Shown here: piece by piece, positions 19,052 through 26,758 of the stretch
Numbering within the stretch: the first letter of the stretch is position 1
How the letters are laid out: every line of letters begins with the position of its first letter
From: an uncultured Roseibium sp.
GTDB taxonomy: Bacteria; Pseudomonadota; Alphaproteobacteria; Rhizobiales; Stappiaceae
Direction: 5' to 3'
Length of the DNA: 64,000 bases
Assembly (NCBI RefSeq): GCF_947494555.1
Contig: NZ_CANLVF010000001.1
Span: forward strand, 248,001 to 312,000
Made by a program: the position numbers and the translations under genes
Notes under the pieces: generated by a model
Databases searched by the model: none
Seen by the model: the letters and a program-made list of their open reading frames with translations, nothing else
What the model was told of the DNA's origin: nothing

Positions 19052-19654
19052 ATGACCAAGAAAACCAAGGTTTGGACAAGCGAGGCTTGGGCAAACTCTT
19101 TGTACATCAAATGGATTTCCTTTGAGAGTTCGCCACATGAAGTCGCCATGGCGCAAAGGTGCCGGCGCGGTGAATTCATAGATCCAAGCTGGTTTCCATA
19201 CAGAGTTTTTCAGGACCACAAAAACGCAACACTGAACCACGTCTCTCTGATCCAATCCGGCCTAGTGCTGGTTTCGGAACGCTTTGGCGAATTGTTGAGA
19301 AGCTTTGAATTTGGCAATAATCAACTCGTTGAAACCGAGCTTTATGATCCCACCAGATCAATAAAGCGGGAGGGTCGCTTCTTCATTCTAAACGTTACCG
19401 AAAAGAAGGCAGGTTGTTTAGTTTACGAGGAATCTGCCGGTCCGTTTTCGGGAAAAGCCAATACTGGATATCTGACATCAGGCGTTGGTTATGATGGTAT
19501 CGCGGTGCGTGAGATGAACTCTATTGGAGGTGTCGATCTTTGGATGGACCCTATCTTGAAAATGACACCTTTCTTCTCCGGGCCACTCGGTGATGCGATC
19601 AAAAAGGGCAAATTTGGTCGAACGGGTCTGAAGCCCTGCGTGGTTCTTTCCTGA
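19052..19654 (+). CDS. Imm11-like immunity protein, copy B
   Basis: This is a 200-residue cytoplasmic protein. I chose the ATG at 19052 (MTKKTKVWTSEAW) because AGGG lies 8 bases before it and the length then equals that of the other three copies; the open frame extends further upstream without support. The centre shows LNHVSLIQSGLVLVSERFGE, then YDPTRS, GRFFILNVTEK, and a C-terminus with FFSGPLGDAIKKGKFGRTGLK. This is the DUF1629 pattern of an early strand-helix motif, a mid-protein FILN strand and a late helix. It is distant from copies A and D in sequence. It lies about 200 bases after the toxin gene on the same strand. It could recognise a different nuclease than copy A does. Confidence 0.6.
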   Translation: MTKKTKVWTSEAWANSLYIKWISFESSPHEVAMAQRCRRGEFIDPSWFPYRVFQDHKNATLNHVSLIQSGLVLVSERFGELLRSFEFGNNQLVETELYDPTRSIKREGRFFILNVTEKKAGCLVYEESAGPFSGKANTGYLTSGVGYDGIAVREMNSIGGVDLWMDPILKMTPFFSGPLGDAIKKGKFGRTGLKPCVVLS

Positions 19655-19713
19655 GCGTGTGAGGCCTGAAACCTTGTTCTGCGTTCGCAGATTTTTGAAG
19701 ACGTGAGGACCTT

Positions 19714-20295
19714 TTGGCCTATCTGGTTGATCAGACATCAAACGCTCGCTACTGCCCGGTGTTCGACTGGGTGGGCGAGCCCTACTATTTCAGAGACATG
19801 CCGCATGAAACGCCGCCCGGGACACAGCTTGCTGTGGAAGGATTTCCGCGAACCTTGAAAATCAAGTCGGCGCATAAAGCTATTCCGGATTTCTTTCTGC
19901 TGCCAGGCAAGTACGCGGTCAGTAGCAGCGCGAGAGATATTCTTGAGGATCTCGAACCCGGCAAACATCAATTCATTCCGGTTGTCCTTTGCAGAAAAAA
20001 CGGTGAGCTGTTCGAGGGAGACCACTTCGTGTTGCATGTCTGCTCAGCGGTTGATGCGATCGTTCCGGAACAATCTGAAGTTTACGCAATAACAACCGCT
20101 TCCGGTCGACAGTCCTTGCGGTTGGCGAAAGTAAGGCCGAGTCTGGCTGTTCAAAAAAACAAATTGAAAGATCGGCACTTTTGGACAGGCAATAAGAGTT
20201 TCAATATCAATTTCTTCTGCTCGGACGAATTCTTCAAGAGAGCGAAGTCGGCAAAGCTCAAGGGGTTCGACTTCACGCCGATACGTGAAGTTTGA
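19714..20295 (+). CDS. Imm11-like immunity protein, copy C
   Basis: This is a 193-residue cytoplasmic protein. The start is a TTG at 19714 with GAGGA 5 bases upstream; no in-frame ATG occurs before codon 29. The DUF1629-like pattern is visible: DFFLLPGKYAVSSSARDILEDLEPGKHQFIPV, then GDHFVLHVCSAVDAIVPEQSEV, RHFWTGNKSF, and a late CSDEFFKRAKSAKLKGFDFTPI. The DLEPG.HQF.PVVL stretch parallels RLEP.RH.FHPF.L in copies A and D. It lies 59 bases after copy B and 85 bases before copy D, and all are on the same strand. I infer that it is part of a polyimmunity array. Confidence 0.6.
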   Translation: MAYLVDQTSNARYCPVFDWVGEPYYFRDMPHETPPGTQLAVEGFPRTLKIKSAHKAIPDFFLLPGKYAVSSSARDILEDLEPGKHQFIPVVLCRKNGELFEGDHFVLHVCSAVDAIVPEQSEVYAITTASGRQSLRLAKVRPSLAVQKNKLKDRHFWTGNKSFNINFFCSDEFFKRAKSAKLKGFDFTPIREV

Positions 20296-20380
20296 CAGCG
20301 GGGTTTAAGGCTTGTCAGCAAGATACTCAAGTTTTTCAACGAATGAGATCAGCGCTAGCTGAGGAAAGTAGAATGAAATT

Positions 20381-21001
20381 GTGCCTTATTTTATGACGAC
20401 GAGTTACAAGAACATTCCCGACGTAGACGAAGATAAATATTGGGATGATAAATGGGGAAGTATCGTTCGAAATTTTATTAAGCCAATTAATCAAGGTGTA
20501 AACATAAAACCGGAATTATTTCCTTCTAGCGGTTTTTTGGAGCGAAAAACATCAGTAATTCCAAATTTATTTAGCATTCAGTTTTGGTACTGTACCGACG
20601 TCATCAAACAGGCTATCGAACGATTAGAACCAGGTCGACACTACTTTCATCCTTACGTCTTACGAGATGCTCCGGAAGGCAAGGAAACTGCTCAACTCTT
20701 CATCATCAACATCGTTGAACCAATTGATGCAGTTGATGTTGAGCGATCCGAGAATTTGCGATTTCACGCAGATTCGACCGGACGGGGAGTTATGTCGGTG
20801 AGCCCAGCTTATTTGTCCAAGGACAAACGCGAAGTCGCGCTGCACGAAAATTTGCTCAAGGGTCGCCACTTGTGGATTGGTCCCGGAGCTTATGGACCGG
20901 GAAGAGCATTCGTCTCCGACGAATTGCATGACATTATCAAAGAGAACGACGTTTCCCCATCGCCTTTGCGGTTCTACAGGACCAAGCGCACTCTTCATTA
21001 G
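20381..21001 (+). CDS. Imm11-like immunity protein, copy D
   Basis: This is a 206-residue cytoplasmic protein and a close paralogue of copy A. Shared blocks include MPYFMTT, YW.D.WGSIV, LFSIQ.W.CT.VI, AIERLEP.RH.FHP, LFIINI..PID, PAYLS..KRE, and RHLW.GPGAYGPG.AFVSDELH. The GTG at 20381 matches the start of copy A, but the ribosome site GAGGAA at 20361-20366 is better spaced for an ATG at 20373 in another frame. That ATG opens a seven-codon frame whose TGA overlaps Met5 (ATG at 20393) of this protein. Real initiation may thus be at 20393 by coupling. The gene is AT-richer than its flanks. It may be an older or donor version of copy A. Confidence 0.72.
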   Translation: MPYFMTTSYKNIPDVDEDKYWDDKWGSIVRNFIKPINQGVNIKPELFPSSGFLERKTSVIPNLFSIQFWYCTDVIKQAIERLEPGRHYFHPYVLRDAPEGKETAQLFIINIVEPIDAVDVERSENLRFHADSTGRGVMSVSPAYLSKDKREVALHENLLKGRHLWIGPGAYGPGRAFVSDELHDIIKENDVSPSPLRFYRTKRTLH

Positions 21002-21125
21002 TTAGACAGCTAAGTATTTTATTGGCGGAAAGCCTTGTCTGCAGCACCGGCGTAGATCAAGCTGCCAAGGCCGTCTTGCGACAAGAGTGCAGAAACCTCA
21101 TCAGGCGATCATCCGCAGCGAATAC

Positions 21126-21977
21126 TCACGCTGTCAGTTTCTGCCTTGTTTTCGGTCCGACAATGCCGTCGGCGATCAACTGGCTGCGGCGCTGGTAGTC
21201 GAAAACGCCGGCATTTGTCTTCGGCCCGAATATCCCGTCAGGCGTCAGATCTTCTATTCCAGGTGGGGCCTTGTGGTTGAGAACGTTCTGAAGTGCGGTC
21301 ACCTCATCGCCGCTGCTTCCGACCTTCAGGAACTGCTCTCCTTTCTTCAGTCTGGCAATCTCCTCCTTCAGCCACTCGATCAGATAGTCCTCACCCAATG
21401 GAAACAGAATGGGGCGGAAGAGGGCTTCGACTTTCTTGAAATTGCGGGCCATGTGCAGGCCCTTGATGATCTCATCGGGGTCATATCCCTGATGGAAAAA
21501 CTGAAGGTGCTTCTCGCAGTCGAGCCAGCCCTCGATGATTGCGAGCCGTTCCAGAACAGTGAGCGGTGACGGCCCCTTGTAATAAACCCCGCCATAAGCG
21601 TAGAGCGCGTCCATCTTGCCCTTGTTGCGGGAGATGTAGTTGTGCCGCAGGGCAGCGGAAACGACCTGAACCGACTGATTGTCCGTCAACGTGCCCATGA
21701 GTTTTGTCCGGTTGCCGACTTTCATCCTGGGAGGCAGATTGGCGACGTAGTATCCATGCGTCTTGGCCTGCTCCGTCTCGAACTTGTAATACTCCGAAGG
21801 TTCCACCTGACCGAAACCCCATGCGGTTCCCGCACCTTCCTGCTCTTCGTTGTTGAAGAGCGACTCCTCCCAGCAGATGGCGAGCATGAGTTCCCAGCTG
21901 AACACATAGCCAATGCCATGATTGGCCGCGATCAGGGCTTTCATTTCATCATAGGATTTTCCGGGAAGTTTCGGCAT
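21126..21977 (-). CDS. Putative peptidoglycan hydrolase: lysozyme-like domain plus C-terminal peptidoglycan-binding domain
   Basis: This is a 283-residue protein without a signal peptide. The C-terminal 70 residues are a peptidoglycan-binding type 1 domain (LKVGSSGDEVTALQNVL, DGIFGPKTNAGVFDYQ, GIVGPKTRQKL). The N-terminal part has the feel of a transglycosylase/lysozyme fold: WELMLAICWEESLF with a candidate catalytic Glu at 37 or 38, then GAGTAWGFGQVEPSEYY. The catalytic call is inferred from this pattern. Lack of a signal peptide suggests phage-like release or delivery by a contractile secretion system. It faces the immunity array convergently and stands alone. No immunity-type inhibitor gene is adjacent. 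Confidence 0.65.
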   Translation of the reverse strand: MPKLPGKSYDEMKALIAANHGIGYVFSWELMLAICWEESLFNNEEQEGAGTAWGFGQVEPSEYYKFETEQAKTHGYYVANLPPRMKVGNRTKLMGTLTDNQSVQVVSAALRHNYISRNKGKMDALYAYGGVYYKGPSPLTVLERLAIIEGWLDCEKHLQFFHQGYDPDEIIKGLHMARNFKKVEALFRPILFPLGEDYLIEWLKEEIARLKKGEQFLKVGSSGDEVTALQNVLNHKAPPGIEDLTPDGIFGPKTNAGVFDYQRRSQLIADGIVGPKTRQKLTA

Positions 21978-22338
21978 GGCGGCAGCTCCAAAACGAATAT
22001 TTAAAACAAATGCAAAGAATTAAACCAAGTGCGCGCAGACTAGCATATGAATGCAGGAAGGTGAACGCGCCAAGTTCCTTGGAGCGCACGTCCGCTGAAT
22101 TGTTTCTGGAAAATTTGCTTTGAGAGTTACGCAAGGTAATTGACGGAGAAGCGTTCAGCCTTGCCGATGGATCCTTGTGAGGCTTGCGAAGAGACAGAAG
22201 GCATTTGAGTGTTTCCAACAGGTTGCCGGGTGCGCCGGATGGATGCCTGGGCTGCGCTTATCAAAAAACTGCAGCAGGACATCGTCTCGCTGCAGTTCTC
22301 AATTCTTTACGTGGCTGCTTGGTCTGCTGCCCCTCATC
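21978..22338. other. Gap holding a terminator
   Basis: These 361 bases lie downstream of the Rieske gene and upstream of the peptidoglycan hydrolase gene, both on the minus strand. They contain a strong terminator at 22262-22297, and the hydrolase promoter should lie near 21990-22100, where the DNA is AT-rich. No gene is evident. Confidence 0.5.
22262..22297 (-). terminator. Rho-independent terminator of the amidohydrolase-Rieske transcript
   Basis: On the minus strand AACTGCAGC (22289-22297), a 13-base loop, and GCTGCAGTT (22267-22275) form a 9-base perfect stem followed at once by a T-run (complement of 22263-22268). It lies about 40 bases after the Rieske stop. Confidence 0.8.
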
Positions 22339-22692
22339 TCATATGTGAAGGTAGAGATCGTCACCCTCGACCGAGACGTCGAAGCGGCGGGCCTTGACGG
22401 TCGGGTCGACCAGAAATTCGCCGGAGCGGATGTCGAATTCCCATCCGTGCCAGGCGCAGCGTACCAGCTCGCCCGCCCGGTCATATACGAACTCGCGATC
22501 CGAGGTTTGCCTTGTCGTGCCGCAAACCGGTCCTTCGCACAGGGCGGCGCCCTTGTGCGGGCAGATGTTCAACAGGGCATGGTAGCCGTCGTTCAGATTG
22601 AAAATGCCGATCGAGAGGTTTGAAACGCTGACGATTTTCGGTGCGTTCCGCATGACGTCTGCGGTTTTGCAGGCATAGTGTTTTGTTGTCAT
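22339..22692 (-). CDS. Rieske [2Fe-2S] ferredoxin-like protein
   Basis: This is a 117-residue single-domain Rieske protein that would carry electrons, probably to an oxygenase. The cluster ligands are clear: Cys44-Pro-His46 (CPHKGAAL) and Cys79-x-x-His82 (CAWHGWEFD). A 15-residue insertion with extra cysteines (GPVCGTTRQTS) between the two motifs is typical of Rieske ferredoxins next to aromatic or heterocycle-degrading enzymes. It lies 9 bases after the amidohydrolase gene on the same strand, so they are one operon. A ferredoxin reductase is encoded 2.2 kb away on the other strand. No oxygenase large subunit is in view. Confidence 0.9.
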   Translation of the reverse strand: MTTKHYACKTADVMRNAPKIVSVSNLSIGIFNLNDGYHALLNICPHKGAALCEGPVCGTTRQTSDREFVYDRAGELVRCAWHGWEFDIRSGEFLVDPTVKARRFDVSVEGDDLYLHI

Positions 22693-22701
22693 CGGTGTTT
22701 C

Positions 22702-23784
22702 CTATTCAGCGGCTTCGCGAACGCGCTGCGGCAGGCGAGAATAGACATCGAGGGCGTTCAGTCCGAGAACCTTCTCGCGCCATGCCGGTGGGATGTGCAG
22801 TTTCGTGACGTCGTCATAGTCCCAGTGCGGATAGTCCGACGCGAACATCAGGGTGTTTTCGCCATCCATCGCCTCAAGGGTTGCCCACAAGTGCTGAATG
22901 TTCTGAGGCTGCTCGAGCGGCTGCGTGGACATGCGGATATTGGTTTTGAAATATTCAGACGGCAGACGCTTCAACCAGGGCGTTTCCTTGCGCAGCGCCT
23001 TGTAGTTTGCGTCGAGCCGCCACAGCACCGAAGGTACCCAGGCCACACCGCATTCGATAATGACCACCTTGAGTGCCGGCCATTTTTCGAAAACACCCTG
23101 CGCAATCAGGCTGGCAACATGCGTCATTGCGGTTTGCGGCAGAATGGCATGCGTTTCCCAGAAAAAGGTCGTCGGTCCGGCGCCGATCGGTGTCGCGTTA
23201 ATGCCGCCCTGGCCGCCGAGATGCATGGCGAACGGCAACCCCATTTCTGCACAGGCTTCGTAAATGGGATGGTAGAACGGATCGCCGTAAGGGCGCGCAG
23301 CGCCGTGACTGACAAGCACCTGGACAACCCGCGGATGGCCACCCACGCGGCGGATCTCGGCCGCTGCCAGCTGCGGATCCTGAGGCGCCACGACAATCGA
23401 ACCCCAGAAGCGGTCATCCTTCGGCAGCCAGTAGTCGATCAGGTAGTCGTTATAGGCACGGCAAAGAGCGTCGGCGTAATAGGGGTTGGCGAGTGTTGAG
23501 GCTTCGATGGGCTCGTCACCGGTGAGGATTGCGACATCGATATTGTATTTATCGAGGTGCTTCTCCTTCATGATGGCGTAATTGTCGTCCTCTTCCACCG
23601 GATTGACATCGTGGCGTGCAAAGCCTTCCGGGTGGAACCATGGACGGTGCCCATGCGGGAAAGCGCCGCGTGGACCTGTTTTCTCACCGCGCACAAACAT
23701 GTCCTTGAAGACCCCATCCATATAGGGTTCGAGAACGGTCGCGCTGCACCAATAGTTGTGGCAATCACAATCGACGATAAACAC
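22702..23784 (-). CDS. Amidohydrolase family protein (ACMSD/decarboxylase-like)
   Basis: This is a metal-dependent TIM-barrel hydrolase or decarboxylase of the amidohydrolase-2 family. I chose the GTG at 23782-23784 (MFIVDCDCHNYW) because GGAG precedes it and family members start right at the first metal motif; the frame is open 30 codons upstream. The metal site shows DCDCH at the start, H in MHLGGQGG near the middle and SDYPHWD near the end. The length is 360 residues, usual for the family. Such enzymes open or decarboxylate carboxymuconate-type and related acids. With the Rieske ferredoxin, it suggests degradation of an aromatic acid. It is divergent from a LysR gene that is the likely regulator. 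Confidence 0.85.
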   Translation of the reverse strand: MFIVDCDCHNYWCSATVLEPYMDGVFKDMFVRGEKTGPRGAFPHGHRPWFHPEGFARHDVNPVEEDDNYAIMKEKHLDKYNIDVAILTGDEPIEASTLANPYYADALCRAYNDYLIDYWLPKDDRFWGSIVVAPQDPQLAAAEIRRVGGHPRVVQVLVSHGAARPYGDPFYHPIYEACAEMGLPFAMHLGGQGGINATPIGAGPTTFFWETHAILPQTAMTHVASLIAQGVFEKWPALKVVIIECGVAWVPSVLWRLDANYKALRKETPWLKRLPSEYFKTNIRMSTQPLEQPQNIQHLWATLEAMDGENTLMFASDYPHWDYDDVTKLHIPPAWREKVLGLNALDVYSRLPQRVREAAE

Positions 23785-23917
23785 ATTCTTCTCCGCTGCT
23801 AACAGGATCAAAAAGACCCTCTGGCGTTGCTGCCCGGCTTTGGCTAAACGGATATCATCGACAATTATGTTCATACACGCTCTCGAAGTGTCGTTATCAA
23901 TCGGGAATTTCGATTAA

Positions 23918-24799
23918 ATGAACCAGTTGCTGCTGATCACGTTCCTCGACGTTCTCGAGACCCGAAATTTCAACAAGACCGCGGATCGGCTCAATATCAC
24001 TCAGTCGACCGTCAGCGCCCGGATACGGCAACTTGAAAACCAATTGGGCGCGCGCCTGTTCGAACGCGGGCGCGGCGGCGCCGAACCGACCGTCGCGGGC
24101 CGAAGGTTCGAAGAACACAGTCGGGCCTTTCTCGCCTTGTGGGGGCACGCGAGACGTGATGTCAGGGAAGGCGCGGGCGCGGACGGCAGGCGATTGCGGA
24201 TCGCGTGTCAGCATCAGCTGGCCCGATTTTTCCTGCTGGACTGGATCGAGGCGCTCCAGACAAACGACCCGGAGCTCAAGTTGCACGTTGAAATAGATTT
24301 TTCCGGGCAGATTCAAAGGGATGTTCTCACCGGCCAGGCGGATATCGGGATCTTGTTCACGCCGCAGATCGTCCCTGACCTGATCATTTCGGAATTGAAC
24401 ACGATCGACTACACCATGGTTTCCACGAAAGCCGAAAGACTGGAGGACGTTTCGGCCAATGACTACGTGCGTGTCGCCTACACGGCATTCTTTGAACGCA
24501 CGCATGACGAACTGCTGCCGGACCTGACGCACCCGATGCTTTCCATCGGCAGCGAAGATCTCGCGCTGCATCTGCTTCGCCGCAAGGGAGGTACCCTCTA
24601 TCTTCCCAGTTTCCTGACCGCCCCGGACAAGAGCGGGGTCGCGGACCTGCAACCGGTCAACGGGGCGCCGACGATACCGCAGCAGGTCTATTCTGCTGTA
24701 CACACGCGCCGGCGGCATATGCCGGTTGTGAATTCGGCCTTGAAGTCGCTGGAGACGTTTGCGACCGACAAACAATCGAAAATTTTGATCAATAACTGA
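23918..24799 (+). CDS. LysR family transcriptional regulator
   Basis: This is a 293-residue LysR protein. The helix-turn-helix lies at about residues 16-40 (NFNKTADRLNITQSTVSARIRQLE), followed by NQLGARLFERG. The effector domain follows from about residue 90. It is divergent from the amidohydrolase-Rieske operon and 76 bases upstream of the ferredoxin reductase gene on its own strand, so it sits in the middle of the catabolic cluster. I infer that it activates both arms in response to a pathway metabolite. It has no unusual features. Confidence 0.92.
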   Translation: MNQLLLITFLDVLETRNFNKTADRLNITQSTVSARIRQLENQLGARLFERGRGGAEPTVAGRRFEEHSRAFLALWGHARRDVREGAGADGRRLRIACQHQLARFFLLDWIEALQTNDPELKLHVEIDFSGQIQRDVLTGQADIGILFTPQIVPDLIISELNTIDYTMVSTKAERLEDVSANDYVRVAYTAFFERTHDELLPDLTHPMLSIGSEDLALHLLRRKGGTLYLPSFLTAPDKSGVADLQPVNGAPTIPQQVYSAVHTRRRHMPVVNSALKSLETFATDKQSKILINN

Positions 24800-24875
24800 A
24801 TTCTGCAATCTCCAACCAGCACTTGCGGTGGGTTAGTTTCCCGGGCGCCAGTGTCAGGAGGGGAATATTCGCGAC

Positions 24876-25940
24876 ATGCTGATGAGCAACAAGAATGTGT
24901 TTTCGCTGGAAGCCGCGAACAATCAGCCTTGCTACAATGGCGGCCCGGCGACACTTGTCTGTAAGGCCGTCATCGAGGAAACGGCGGACAGCAAGACCTT
25001 CATCTTCGAGGATGCGCACAGCCGGAGCTTTGACTTCAAACCGGGTCAGTATCTGACCTTCCGGTTCGAAATTGACGGCGAAGTCTGGCCCCGCGCCTAT
25101 TCGATCTGCTCCACACCGACACGGCCGCACAACGTACAGGTGACGGTCAAACGTGTTCCGGACGGCAAGGTTTCCAACTGGCTGAATGATACGCTCGCAC
25201 CCGGAATGTCGGTCGAGGTGGACAATCTCTCCGGCGCTTTCAACTACATTGATATCGCCGCCAAGAAACCGCTTTTCCTTTCCGGCGGATCAGGTATCAC
25301 GCCGGTGATGTCGATGCTCCAGTACATCACGGACGTGGTTGACGACACCGACGCCGCTTTCATTCATTTCGCACGCAGTCCGGAAAACATAATCTTCAAA
25401 GATCAATTGAAGTTTCTGTCGAGGCGCTACGAGAATATCGACGTGCATTTCGTCGTCGACGCGTGCGATGAGGAAGACCGGTTCGACGGCACCGTTGGAA
25501 TAATCAGTTCCGGGCTCATTCGGGAGCTTGTACCGGATCTCGAAGAGCGGAGCATTTTCATGTGCGGTCCCGAGGGGTTCATGCGGACCGCCCGGACCAT
25601 TGCTCGCGAGATGAATGTCATTGCCATCCACGAGGAAAGCTTCGGTGAAAAGATCGTTCTCACCGATAGAAGCGAACTGGGAGGCGAAATCTTCTTTTCG
25701 CTTAGCGGCAAATCATCCGTGTGTACGTCGACGGAGACGGTTTTGGATGCCGCATTGAACGCCGGTCTCTGGATTGACTCCTCTTGCCAACAGGGCGTCT
25801 GCGGTAACTGCAAAGTGCTGCTGACCCAGGGCGAAGTGGACATGACCGATCTTGGCGGGCTGCAGGACTACGAGCGGGATCAGGGCTACATCCTGGCCTG
25901 CTGCAGCCGTCCAAAGGGCGCGATTTCCGTCGACGCGTGA
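24876..25940 (+). CDS. Ferredoxin reductase with C-terminal [2Fe-2S] domain
   Basis: This is a 354-residue electron-transfer flavoprotein. The FAD-binding barrel shows PGQYLTF and WPRAYSICST, the NAD-binding lobe shows LSGGSGITPVMSML and FMCGPEGFM, and the C-terminal plant-type ferredoxin domain shows SSCQQGVCGNCKVLL with a last cysteine in ACCSRP. This order matches phenol-hydroxylase-like reductases, glycine betaine demethylase reductases and HCP reductases. It would pass electrons from NADH to a Rieske oxygenase or to the Rieske ferredoxin encoded nearby. The ribosome site AGGAGGGG is 13 bases before the chosen ATG; a second ATG two codons on is possible. The same-strand LysR gene is just upstream. 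Confidence 0.9.
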   Translation: MLMSNKNVFSLEAANNQPCYNGGPATLVCKAVIEETADSKTFIFEDAHSRSFDFKPGQYLTFRFEIDGEVWPRAYSICSTPTRPHNVQVTVKRVPDGKVSNWLNDTLAPGMSVEVDNLSGAFNYIDIAAKKPLFLSGGSGITPVMSMLQYITDVVDDTDAAFIHFARSPENIIFKDQLKFLSRRYENIDVHFVVDACDEEDRFDGTVGIISSGLIRELVPDLEERSIFMCGPEGFMRTARTIAREMNVIAIHEESFGEKIVLTDRSELGGEIFFSLSGKSSVCTSTETVLDAALNAGLWIDSSCQQGVCGNCKVLLTQGEVDMTDLGGLQDYERDQGYILACCSRPKGAISVDA

Positions 25941-25989
25941 GCCTTTCCACTGCCCCTTCGGGGAGGGTGAAAAATCGAGCGTCGTTTGG

Positions 25990-26181
25990 TCACCGCCCGA
26001 ATTCTGGCAGAACTTCATCCGAAATGCGCTGCATGGTCGTTTCGATCTCGGCGTTGTTGAATCTCAGATTGAGCGCGACGTGATTGATGCCTATCGACTT
26101 GAGTTCGCTCAGATATTGCTTCAGATACGAGACACCGGACTGAAAGCCCAGGTGAATAGGACGCGGTGCCGCGTCCGGCAT
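25990..26181 (-). pseudogene. Remnant of a luciferase-like (LLM class) flavin monooxygenase, C-terminus only
   Basis: On the minus strand the last 55 codons before a TGA read HLGFQSGVSYLKQYL, SELKSIGINHVALNLRFN, then SDEVLPEF. This is the C-terminal pattern of LLM-class flavin-dependent oxidoreductases (G-x-N-H-V-x-L-N-L-R-F). Upstream of about 26181 the frame stays open but no longer resembles the family, and no flavin-site motifs are visible. I infer a gene truncated by deletion, perhaps when neighbouring genes were inserted. Confidence 0.6.
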
Positions 26182-26758
26182 CGCTAGACGCGCAGGGTGC
26201 CGCGGTCGCCGGAAGGATCCGAATTCCTGCCCGCCGCGCGTGAGATTACAGCGCCGGAAGATGCGGTACGCACTGCACTGGAAAGGGGCAGCCGGCGCTG
26301 GTCGAATACCAACGGTTCGTCGCTCCTGGCAGTTCGATCCGATTGAGGGCAGCTTTGCTCCAACTTTCGGAAACACAGCTCTGGAAGATGCAAATCTCAA
26401 GGGCCGGAAACTCACCAAAGGCACGCGGGTTCTGCGTTCATTTTTCAGCTCGTGGCGAATTGCCGGGGACACTCTGTCCAATGGATCTGGTGGTAAACGA
26501 AACCGGCCTTTCGCTGAAAACCATACGCTACCGAATCTAAAGTCTACAAGGGAACTTTCCGTTGATGCCGTGGCTTTGCTTCGGCCGTTCAAGAGTCTTG
26601 ATTAGTTGTTATTTTACCGGCGTTTAAGCATAGACTAACTCTTCAACTTTAAAATGTGATATAGTTTTTGTACGCTATTGTTGCATTTCGACCGCTTTAG
26701 GCGTTGCTAGCCAAGTATACAACCTGAGTTCTTTATTCATAATCGGGAGAGAAGTGTT
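26182..26758. other. Gap with no intact gene, promoter of the SGNH-M15 gene
   Basis: These 577 bases contain no gene I can support. An AT-rich stretch at about 26600-26680 directly before the SGNH-M15 gene is the likely promoter. A plus-strand frame ending LSLKTIRYRI near 26540 weakly resembles a helix-turn-helix but is too short to call. Confidence 0.5.

Noticed and set aside
25990..26592. A 200-codon minus-strand frame considered as one gene
   Set aside because: Only the last 55 codons resemble a known family; the rest lacks motifs and a start site, so only a remnant is called.
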